Shown here piece after piece: positions 24,301 through 29,900 of a stretch of DNA of 64,000 nt. Location: positions 87,565,777 through 87,629,776 of the forward strand of contig NC_083338.1 of the NCBI RefSeq assembly GCF_019175385.1. The letters are read 5' to 3'. Below the pieces are notes generated by a model. The model was not told the origin of the DNA. It saw nothing but the letters and a program-made list of their open reading frames with translations, and did no database searches. This DNA comes from Lycium barbarum (Eukaryota > Streptophyta > Magnoliopsida > Solanales > Solanaceae). Made by a program: the position numbers and the translations under genes. Position 1 is the first letter of the stretch. Every line of letters starts with the position of its first letter.

Positions 24301-26492
24301 GTTAGGGTTTTGAGGAGAGAGAAAGTTTAGAAGAAAGATGGAGAAGATCAGAGAGGGTTTAGAAGAGAGAGAAACTCAAAAATTCAGGTTGGAAAAGACA
24401 TTCCGATGACCTGCGTTGAGTTTGGAGAAGAGAGAGTGTTGGAGGATGGGGATTTGAAACTTACCTCGGGATCCGTGGCAGAGAGCATTTTTCTTCTTTC
24501 TGGACTCTTAACTAAAAGGAATTTCAAGTTGGTCTTCATGCTTCGGTTTCCCTGTAAAGGTTCTGATAGTATTCTAGAATTGCATTCTGAATATCCATAG
24601 GTTCAGAGGAGCCAACTCCATCAACCATTAAAGTGTCAATAAGTCAGGAGGGGATTTGCCTTCTGGATCGAGCTCGTCGCACAAGGCTTGCCTAGTGCAG
24701 GCTATCTCTCTTGTGTGGTTTGTGAGCTATTGCACAGGAGCTGGGTTTACCTGTGCGCACCAGAAGGGTAGCGGCTGCGGGTTCCAATGTCATAAAAAAA
24801 AAAAAAAACTGCTCTTGCAAAATGGTTTTCTATAGAAATGAACATATTCCAAGAAAGGCAGCTCAATGATGTTTCTCTGATCTCCATTAGTAGTTGAGCT
24901 CCATAATAGAATATTTATTCTCTTTGATGAAGTCAGACTTAGTTTTACACTAATCGCGAGTTGTTGAATACAGGAAAGAAATAGATCCAGATGGAAGATC
25001 CTTATAACCGACCCAACTAGCTCAGGATTGAGGTAAGAGGCATAGTTGTTTTTGTTGCTGATAATGAATAAGATTTGTTTAAAAAGAGCTTTTCTTAAGT
25101 TTCACGGTTTTCATTGACAGAAAGATCTTTTAGGTGTTTCCTTATTGCATTAATTTTAAGAGAGAGAAATACAAGAATCTTCTCCAATTACATTTTGTGA
25201 GGTGGATCTGCTGGAAGATAAAGTTGTGTGCCTACCAAAAACACAAATGTGTTCACAAACAAATTACACCATCAACTGGATAGGAAACTAGAAGCCACAA
25301 TCCTCCATCATCACAAAGTTGTGAAGAGGAAAACAACTTACAGTTTCTCCATCTCTAATTGTAACAGCCCCACTAGCCTGCCTCCCTATAAGACCTGTCT
25401 CAACCGTAATCTGTAAAAATGCAATAAACTGATTCAGAACATAGAAATCTCAATAGCTCAGGATACTTATTGTATTCATTTCAAGTTAAATGGATTAAGA
25501 ACATAGATAACTCAATAGCTCAAAAGTTAATTTTGAAAATAGATGTATTAAGATTTAAGAACACAGGCAGCTCAATAGCTCAAGTTAACTATAGAAACTA
25601 TTTTATATGTTCCCCCATTTTCCAGCAATTGGTTACCTTAGATTGCTGGAAATCAAAATGGAGAAAGTGATATTCGTCACTTACGGGCAGAAGTCATTTT
25701 ACTCACGAACATCCCAACTCTTACTCATATGACTTGCTTGAACCAACACTTGAACATTGTTATGAAAATTTAATATTCAAAAATATCACCAAAATAGTAT
25801 CCTCAAACATATCCTCCATCTTATACAATTACCAAATAGTAGAATATGATTTCTCAAGATGAAGCATTTTAGAAGGAAAAAACTTTTCCTGCAAGCCAAA
25901 TGCTTCATGCATTTTTATCCTACTCTAATAGGCCAAACCCTACCTCCTCACAGAATTTAGTAAGGCTACGTTCAATAATACAATCCACTCAAGTCAACCT
26001 AGAAACGGAACAGAGGAAGCATTTCTTATAGTTGTCATATTTTGCTATATGAGAACCAAACTAGTACAGTAGTAATATTTGACTATCTTCTTACAGAGCC
26101 TGACCAGCTGAGTACTCTTTATATTTCCTGAATGACTATATCCTCCAGCGCCAAACAAATAGGGAGTGATGAATACTAGATAGATATCAAGCAAGTAAGA
26201 TAATGCAGATATTGAGAATTACATGTCTATCGCCAACGGGAATTCGGACAGAGAAGGGGGAAGCTTGAAGTGCTGCAGCTAAAACAGACACGTCCTGAGG
26301 CTCCTCTGAGGCTCTTATGGAGAACTGAGTAAAACTTCGTCTTCTTCTTCTGTTCTTCCTGTTTTCCAGTGTTGAGGAAGCAAGGGTTCTGCTATGTAGT
26401 AGTATTGGGCAAGCGTAGGACCTGCACAGTTTGTTGCGAACTGTTGGTATGAAGTGGAGAGGTCCTCCATGGAAGCTAGGGTTGGCAAGCAT
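6260..26492 (-). CDS. PNP1: Chloroplast polynucleotide phosphorylase gene (5' half, eight exons)
   Basis: PNPase is a trimeric phosphorolytic 3'-5' exoribonuclease and RNA polyadenylase; the plant PNP1 form acts in chloroplast mRNA 3'-end processing and decay. Eight exons were placed by eye from protein similarity and GT-AG borders: 26492-26223, 25410-25342, 13047-12941, 12813-12771, 7438-7355, 7232-7168, 7070-6914 and 6316-6260. Their lengths sum to 852 nt, or 284 codons, with every junction in phase and no stop. The product has a basic, Ser-rich transit peptide (~1-65) and then most of the first RNase PH domain ([90 protein letters not shown]). The second RNase PH, KH and S1 domains lie left of the window. 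Introns 2 and 4 are swollen by LINEs, yet the exons look intact, so the gene is probably functional. Confidence 0.93.
6317..6913 (-). other. PNP1: PNP1 intron 7
   Basis: A 597-bp GT-AG intron. Apart from the MITE at 6586-6785, no feature was recognised. Confidence 0.85.
6586..6785. mobile_element. hAT-like MITE in PNP1 intron 7
   Basis: A 200-bp non-coding element whose ends are imperfect inverted repeats: CAGGGGCGGATCCAG at the left and the reverse complement of CAGAGGCGGATCTAG at the right. The size and the CAG...CTG ends suit a non-autonomous hAT element. The flanking 8-mers do not match convincingly, so the target duplication has decayed or the ends are off by a base or two. Confidence 0.72.
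6914..7070 (-). CDS. PNP1: PNP1 exon 7
   Basis: 157 nt: the first base completes a Met codon split with exon 6, then 52 codons beginning [20 protein letters not shown] and ending [14 protein letters not shown]. This is the core of the first RNase PH domain. The acceptor is TGCAACAG and the donor GAG/GTAGAT. An ATG upstream in the intron opens a slightly longer artefactual ORF. Confidence 0.93.
7168..7232 (-). CDS. PNP1: PNP1 exon 6
   Basis: 65 nt encoding [19 protein letters not shown] plus IA and two bases of the following Met codon. The acceptor is TTTGCAG and the donor AT/GTAAAC. The intron separating it from exon 7 is only 97 bp (7071-7167). Confidence 0.92.
7355..7438 (-). CDS. PNP1: PNP1 exon 5
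   Basis: 84 nt, 28 codons: [20 protein letters not shown] followed by HETQVLSW. The LIDRPLRP stretch is the most conserved PNPase segment in the window. The acceptor is CTTGCAG and the donor TGG/GTATGA. The 122-bp intron 5 (7233-7354) follows. Confidence 0.94.
7439..7954. other. PNP1 intron 4, 3' part
   Basis: Host intron sequence between exon 5 and the 3' end of LINE-4. No exon, RNA or transposon end was recognised. A 67-codon plus-strand ORF here (7744-7947) matches nothing I know. Confidence 0.5.
9604..10009. mobile_element. hAT-like MITE inserted in LINE-4 reverse transcriptase
   Basis: A 406-bp element with CAGTGTTGTCAAAGGCG at one end and the inverted CAGTGTTATCAAAAGCG at the other. 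It is flanked by related 8-mers CACTGTTG (9596-9603) and CGCTGCTG (10010-10017). Removing the element and one 8-mer restores the LINE frame as [14 protein letters not shown], which supports both borders. The interior is AT-rich and non-coding, with GCGCTT-type subterminal repeats. Confidence 0.88.
10371..10400 (-). mobile_element. Minimal LINE 3'-end insertion (30 bp)
   Basis: In minus sense this is AGAAAATACTTTTACTTGAT followed by a 10-A tail, which looks like a LINE 3' terminus. It sits between two exact copies of AGGTATAAGAGCTA (10357-10370 and 10401-10414). It is best read as an extremely 5'-truncated LINE insertion. Confidence 0.8.
10415..11111 (-). mobile_element. LINE-5: 5'-truncated LINE (0.7 kb) in LINE-4
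   Basis: A 14-A tail (10415-10428, minus sense) ends a fragment coding for the C-terminus of a LINE ORF2. The translation includes [23 protein letters not shown] and a zf-RVT-like [19 protein letters not shown], with an in-frame TGA between them. It is flanked by exact 14-bp duplications AGGTATAAGAGCTA at 10401-10414 and 11112-11125. The left copy is shared with the 30-bp insertion next to it. Confidence 0.9.
11145..11385 (+). mobile_element. tRNA-derived SINE in LINE-4
   Basis: A 241-bp SINE with an A-box-like GGCCTGGTGGTAATTGG, a B-box-like GGTCTCAAGTTCGAAACCC and a 16-A tail (11370-11385). Exact 15-bp target duplications GGTGGCATTTAAGCT flank it at 11130-11144 and 11386-11400. Excising it rejoins the LINE-4 RT codons [14 protein letters not shown]. 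Confidence 0.95.
11609..11687 (+). mobile_element. 5'-truncated Au-type SINE in LINE-4
   Basis: 79 bp matching the 3' part of the plant Au SINE family, including GTACAATAGACCCTTGT, CCGGACCCCGCGCATAGCGG and GAGCTTAGTGCACC, and ending in CCCTTT. Exact 16-bp duplications AGTGATCTTGGCCATT flank it at 11593-11608 and 11688-11703. The tRNA-like 5' part is missing. Confidence 0.93.
12171..12770. other. PNP1 intron 4, 5' part
   Basis: Host intron sequence between exon 4 and LINE-4. I see nothing in it beyond AT-rich DNA; the 80-codon plus ORF at 12387-12629 matches nothing recognised. Confidence 0.5.
12771..12813 (-). CDS. PNP1: PNP1 exon 4 (43-nt micro-exon)
   Basis: The first base completes Ser (AG/T) with exon 3, then 14 codons encode [14 protein letters not shown], the PNPase basic loop. 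The acceptor is TTTCAG and the donor GAG/GTAGTG. Intron 3 (12814-12940) is 127 bp. Confidence 0.93.
12941..13047 (-). CDS. PNP1: PNP1 exon 3
   Basis: 107 nt encoding [35 protein letters not shown] and the first two bases of Ser. The acceptor is TTGTAG and the donor GAG/GTAAGT. The [17 protein letters not shown] stretch is diagnostic for PNPase. Confidence 0.94.
13048..14086. other. PNP1 intron 2, 3' kilobase
   Basis: AT-rich host intron with no transposon ends, exons or RNA genes that I can recognise. A 60-codon plus ORF at 13231-13413 has no visible motif. Confidence 0.5.
14101..14310 (-). mobile_element. tRNA-derived SINE (minus) in PNP1 intron 2
   Basis: In minus sense it starts near the A-box-like TATGACCTGGTGGTCAATG, has a B-box-like AGGTTTGAGGTTCAAATTTC, and ends in an A-rich tail (T run at 14101-14108). 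ATCTTTTTA at 14087-14095 and 14312-14320 is a probable remnant of the target duplication. It belongs to the same family as the SINE at 14791 (shared GTGCGCAAGCT and CACC...GTTAT near the 3' end). Confidence 0.83.
14321..14770. other. PNP1 intron 2, AT-rich spacer
   Basis: Very AT-rich sequence with short TATA/ATAT runs between two SINEs. No feature was recognised. Confidence 0.5.
14791..15010 (+). mobile_element. tRNA-derived SINE (plus) in PNP1 intron 2
   Basis: A 220-bp SINE with an A-box-like GTGTGGCCTAGTGATTTTG and a B-box-like AGGTCTCAGGTTCAAATCTC. Exact 20-bp target duplications AAGAAATTAGACAAGTATCA flank it at 14771-14790 and 15011-15030. The 3' end reads CACCACGTTATCAGG plus a short A-rich tail. 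Confidence 0.94.
15031..15648. other. PNP1 intron 2 spacer before LINE-3
   Basis: Host intron with a short (AT)n run at about 15254-15271. No gene or element was recognised. Confidence 0.5.
15929..16840 (-). pseudogene. LINE-3 ORF2 C-terminal fragments (zf-RVT region)
   Basis: Pieces in different frames continue the [20 protein letters not shown] and [19 protein letters not shown] (from 16960 leftward), then [15 protein letters not shown] and [17 protein letters not shown] (16596-16183), then [18 protein letters not shown] (16114-15929). A 15-16 nt C run at about 16565-16579 (G run in sense) sits where VGNG is expected and is a likely slippage frameshift. Confidence 0.87.
16843..17988 (-). 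pseudogene. LINE-3 reverse transcriptase fragment
   Basis: A 381-residue open stretch of LINE ORF2 with [73 protein letters not shown] and an intact YADD box ([13 protein letters not shown]). It ends at a frameshift near the LSLGGRL motif. The codons before 17995 are interrupted by the MITE; without it and one TTC copy the frame reads [11 protein letters not shown]. Confidence 0.92.
17995..18257. mobile_element. Tourist-like MITE with long internal hairpin, in LINE-3
   Basis: 263 bp with ~22-bp terminal inverted repeats (GAGCCCGTTTGGATTGGCTT versus inverted GAGCCTGTTTGGATGGGCTT). TTC trinucleotides flank it at 17992-17994 and 18258-18260. Removing the element and one TTC restores the LINE-3 frame. 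The interior carries a near-perfect inverted repeat of about 35 bp per arm with a loop of about 6 nt (~18148-18218). A 3-bp duplication suits PIF/Harbinger-type elements, although TTC is not the classical TWA. Confidence 0.88.
18618..22115 (-). pseudogene. LINE-2 ORF2, endonuclease-reverse transcriptase, inactivated
   Basis: It begins at the ATG of an ATGA overlap with ORF1 (22112-22115). The endonuclease has [34 protein letters not shown] and, after a frameshift near 21570, [12 protein letters not shown]. The RT (20973-20116) has [46 protein letters not shown] and [13 protein letters not shown]. The active-site box reads YADN (codons at 20063-20074), with Asn replacing the second catalytic Asp. 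The thumb/zf region follows at 19998-19155 ([28 protein letters not shown]) and 18881-18618 ([26 protein letters not shown]); the last finger Cys position reads Tyr. Confidence 0.92.
22112..24027 (-). pseudogene. LINE-2 ORF1, gag-like protein, one frameshift
   Basis: The N-terminal part (24027-23464) starts [20 protein letters not shown] and shows the plant LINE ORF1 pattern ([20 protein letters not shown]). The frame changes near 23460 and resumes as [20 protein letters not shown] and [16 protein letters not shown] (DUF4283-like), followed by a long Ser/Lys-rich tail ending at 22112. Without the frameshift it would be about 640 residues, as in related elements. Confidence 0.88.
24028..24522 (-). 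promoter_or_regulatory. LINE-2 5' UTR with tandem monomer-like repeats
   Basis: Three successive copies of a 64-77 bp purine-rich unit (as read on plus, each starts AGATTCAGAGAA at 24131, 24195 and 24272 and contains GGGGTTAGGGTTTTGAGGAG or close variants). Nearer the 5' end, in minus sense, is a short upstream ATG reading frame (ATGCTCTCTGCCACGGATCC) that runs into a consensus splice donor, GAG/GTAAGT (~24463). LINE promoters are internal, so the repeats may be promoter elements; that is inference. Confidence 0.65.
24652..24808 (+). mobile_element. SINE in LINE-3
   Basis: A tRNA-derived SINE of a type common in Solanaceae: GGATCGAGCTCGTCGCAC, GCTTGCCTAGTGCAGG, TGTGTGGTTTGTGAGCTATT and GAAGGGTAGCGGCTGCGGGT, then a 15-A tail at 24794-24808. 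LINE-3 ORF2 codons lie on both sides ([11 protein letters not shown] to the left; a weak [11 protein letters not shown] to the right). No clear target duplication was found, so the 5' border is approximate. Confidence 0.8.
24831..25341. other. PNP1 intron 2, 5' end
   Basis: Host intron between LINE-3 and the exon 2 donor. It may include unrecognisable 5' remains of LINE-3; nothing else was seen. Confidence 0.5.
25342..25410 (-). CDS. PNP1: PNP1 exon 2
   Basis: 69 nt, 23 codons, phase 0: [20 protein letters not shown] followed by GET. The acceptor is TTACAG and the donor ACT/GTAAGT. It continues VGDRH of exon 1, and GRQASGAV is a conserved PNPase motif. It is separated from exon 3 by a 12.3-kb intron. 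Confidence 0.94.
25411..26222 (-). other. PNP1: PNP1 intron 1
   Basis: An 812-bp AT-rich intron with short repeats of a CTCAATAGCTCA motif (around 25452, 25512 and 25572). No transposon or RNA gene was recognised. Confidence 0.75.
26223..26492 (-). CDS. PNP1: PNP1 exon 1 with chloroplast transit peptide
   Basis: 270 nt, 90 codons from ATG at 26492. The first ~60 residues (start [20 protein letters not shown]) are rich in Ser, Thr and Arg, lack acidic residues early on, and include an [17 protein letters not shown] stretch typical of a stromal transit peptide. The first RNase PH domain then begins ([13 protein letters not shown]). The exon ends at CAT/GTAATT. The start was chosen as the first ATG in the frame that joins exon 2. 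Another frame opens at 26506 but does not join. Confidence 0.9.
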
Positions 26493-26906
26493 TTTTGCTT
26501 CACCACAAACTATAGGTGCTACTGGAGACAGGGTGGGAGGGATGACACAAACTTTATCCGTTTCCCTTTTTTTTTTTTTTTTTTTTTTTTTTGGTTGGAG
26601 AAGCGGCGGGTTTGATTATTTGGAATTAAACGGGTGCTGAGAAACTGGGCCTTTTTATTATAGGTGACAAATAAGTTTTAAAATTAAGTTGGGTAACTCT
26701 AATTTTTTTAATTGAGTAGGGGTGATAAACTTTGGATTAGTGATTAGAGAGTTTTGATTCACCCCAAAGTTATATTTTTAACTCTTTGATCCCAAGCTTT
26801 GTTTTTTACACTTTGCCCCCAAGTTTTATTTTTAACACTTTGACCCAACCCATATAAATCCTACAGAGCCAAAAAAACGCGTCAAATTTTCTGTTTGCCT
26901 GCGCCG
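26493..26906 (-). promoter_or_regulatory. PNP1: PNP1 5' UTR and proximal promoter
   Basis: Only 414 bp separate the PNP1 ATG from the LTR that begins at 26907. The stretch contains a 26-bp T run at 26567-26592 (A run in gene sense) and no obvious TATA box, which suits a housekeeping plastid gene. Any distal promoter has been displaced by the LTR block. Confidence 0.55.
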
Positions 26907-29900
26907 TGTTATATCCCGCATTTTTGTGCATTCGGATAATTCAAGACAAATTGCGGGAGGTTAAGTGCAAGCATGCACTTCAACCTTGATTAGTACACAA
27001 GATGTTTGTAAGAATTATGGACGCAAAAATACGGAGGATGGCTAAGGGCAAAAATTGAAATTTTGGAAATTGGGTTCGAGAATTACAACAAGAACTATAA
27101 CCAATTGGGCTCAAAAAAAGAAAATGAAAAATGAGGCCCAACTTTGAGAGGGGTGGCCGGCCACTTAGTGGCCCAAGCCCATGGATTTTAGTAATTTTCC
27201 ATGTGCCATATTAATATAAAGGGGTCATTAATCCATAGAAGATTCAAGAAAAAATTAGAAGAGGAGAAAAACAAGAACAACAAGAGCAAAACTTAGAGGC
27301 CATTCGGCCAAGACCAAGGAAAAATCACCCCTCAAAATATTGTTCCAAAAATTATTTTCTTGTGATATTTCCACTAATTCAAGGGTCCTCTACAACGTGG
27401 TGTAATTGTTTCGGAGGATAAGTCATTTGTTTCATCGATTTAACACTTGAGTCAAGTGAAGAAGTTGGGAGAAAAAGGTATGATTCAATCCCTTTTTATG
27501 TGTTGTGAAGGTCTTGTTGATGTTATAGAAGGTAGAAATAAGTAGATTTGATGGAAACATGGAAGTGTGCAAAGTGGGTATGTACATATGTATGTAGTCG
27601 TGAGTGTGCATGGTTGTATAAGTAAGATGTGTTGAATTTTATGTTGTATTCTAGTTGTGGTTATGATGGAATTTATATTAGAAATGAAAGTTGAACGAAT
27701 TTGGTTAAAGTTGGAAATATAGGGTATGGCCGTGTGGTACATTGAAGTTGGAATGGAAATGGATTAATGTTGTTTAATATGTTAGTTGTGTTGTTGTGAT
27801 CTTTGCAATGTAAATGAAGGCAAAATGGTTTAAGTTGGCATTAAAATGGAATGTAGAAGAATATGTCATCTTAGTATGATTCTATGATATTATGGAAATG
27901 AAGTTGTTAAGGTGCAATTGTGACGATTGTTGATGAAATTAGAAGATGGAAACATGTTATGAATTAGTATGTTAAAGATTAGAAGTTTTGGATGAATTAT
28001 GGCTTTGGTGGAAAGTTTGTATATTTTGTATATCTTGTGAATATATTGTAGAAATGATATGAAATGTTTCCGAATTATATTGTAGTGATCTTGATTAGTA
28101 ATGAATATGAGCATGTTGGTATTGATTTGAAAATGCGAAGTCGGAATGAAAGCTATTGCATTATGTTGGAAAGAAGTCTAGTTGTGACATATTGTGATTT
28201 GTAGTGATTGGTGTTGTTGTTGGGTTGTTGTTGAATTATTTTGGCCGAGTTGAATTCTCGGGGTGTCGTATTTATAGGGGAGGTGCTGCCGAAATTTCGG
28301 TAGACAAGTACTAATTCAAGATTGGATGCCAAAAGCCTTATAGTAACATTTGGTAGATGTGACCATTTGTAGGTTTCGGATGAAACGGGATTTGAGGTTT
28401 GGCGAGCGTAAAAGGCAAGAAAGGTATGTAAAGCTCCACATTTCCTTCTCTTGGCATGTCCTAGATGTATTAGGTTTGAATTTGGACCTCGGGGACTACT
28501 CTACTCTTCGGAACTTGCGTCTAAACTTGCCCTTGTCCCATTCAGTGGAATTGAACTAATTCTGTTGCAAATGGTTAGAAAAGTTGTCTAAATACCTAGA
28601 ACTTGTGTAAATAAAATCCGATTACCTTAAAACCCTCATAAGCGACTCCATAAAGTTTATTACACATAATTTGTGCCCGCCACCTCGGTTGACCCGAGGT
28701 GGGCCCACTATTTCCGAATCCACTTTTATTGTGCTATTGAATTGTTTCCGAACGATATCTAAAGCAAACGCTTGGCTGCTCTTCTAATTCCTAAACGACA
28801 ACTGTTTGAAATATTCCATTAAGTCCTATGAAATGTTTTGATATGTACCACGAATCCGGAAGTTCTGTTCTGACATAATCCACCGTGACATCCGAAAGGT
28901 ATGTACTACGATTATCGTCCGACGTCTTTCTAATGATCTGTTGTTTGGGTTCTTCGATTGAGTCTGTGTAAATGTTTTTATACTTTACCCTGCATTTGGT
29001 TTCTCACTACTCTGCTCGTGGATGCCTCAATGCTTCTTTCACTGAGCCCGGGCCAGGATTTGTTATCAAGCGTATTCCACTGCATTGTTCGCCGTGCCTC
29101 GATGTGAGGGGGCAGGTATGACATGTACATGGGTCCGGAGTATGATGTGCCATGTACATCCATGTTCTGATGTTGGTGATATGCTATGATATGATATGAT
29201 ATGGCCATCTGATATGTTATGATATGTTACGGAGCTATTCCCTACTCTGAAGTATGATGTGTTGTGGCGCCAGTGACGGGGTGGCGCCACGTTCTGTTCA
29301 CCGAGTCCCGTATTGGGGCCGGATTTGGCATATGTTTCTGCATGCATTATTTACGTTTTGTAAGTATGCATTTTGATATTCTGTACTTTGCACTCATTTT
29401 CTGTATTTTCTGTTCAGGTTATGATTTTGTTTACTGTACTTCATGCTTTACATACTCAGTACATATTCCGTACTGACCCCCTTTCTTCGGGGGCTGCGTT
29501 TTCATGCTGCGCAGGTACAGATACCCGCTTCAGAGATCCGCCCGCTTAGGATATCTTCTCTGCTATTTTGGAGTGCTCCCTTGTCCGGAGCCACATTTTG
29601 GTATAGACTTTTCTACCACATATGTATACGTTTATTCAGGGGTATGACGGGGCCCTGTTGTCACGACCCAGCCCCGTGGGCCGCGACTGGCACCCTATCT
29701 GGGTACCCAGACCAAACCGCATATTCATTTACCAAATCCGAGCATATTCCAAAAATTCATAAAAGTCATATCAACAGAATTTATATCAAAATATGTCTTA
29801 AGCGGTCGCACAAATCAAAATGTCATATCGAATCCAAACTGAGCGGCGGAATAGACATCGCCGGTCAAAAGTGCAACATAAGCATAAGGGCCATTTAGGG

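Larger units (their letters stand above)
18347..24522 (-). mobile_element. LINE-2: full-length L1-like LINE nested in LINE-3
   Basis: A 6.18-kb LINE with a 15-A tail (18347-18361, T on plus strand), ORF2, ORF1 and a ~495-bp 5' UTR. Related ~20-bp flanks, TTCAAGTTTGGTCTCCATGC (18327-18346) and TTCAAGTTGGTCTTCATGC (24523-24541), are the target duplication with a couple of differences. The target is LINE-3 ORF2 at ETEA/WRPNLN, so coding sequence on both sides confirms the insertion. It is defective through several frameshifts and a YADN change in the RT active site. Confidence 0.94.
15649..24830 (-). mobile_element. LINE-3: L1-like LINE split by LINE-2, a MITE and a SINE
   Basis: In minus sense the LINE runs from about 24830 through 24541 ([33 protein letters not shown]). 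It resumes at 18346 after LINE-2 ([15 protein letters not shown]), crosses the MITE at 18257-17995, and continues with RT (17988-16843) and zf-RVT to an A-rich tail at 15673-15649. Its 5' part is missing or unrecognisable right of 24830. It lies in PNP1 intron 2 in the same sense as the gene. It is the oldest layer here, since three other elements inserted into it. Confidence 0.9.

Noticed and set aside
24652..24808. Target duplication for the SINE in LINE-3
   Set aside because: The bases after the A tail (CTGCTCTTGC) have no copy before the SINE, so I left its 5' border approximate.
29443..29898. 151-codon plus ORF
   Set aside because: It spans the junction between the plus LTR and the inserted solo LTR, so it cannot be an ancestral gene.
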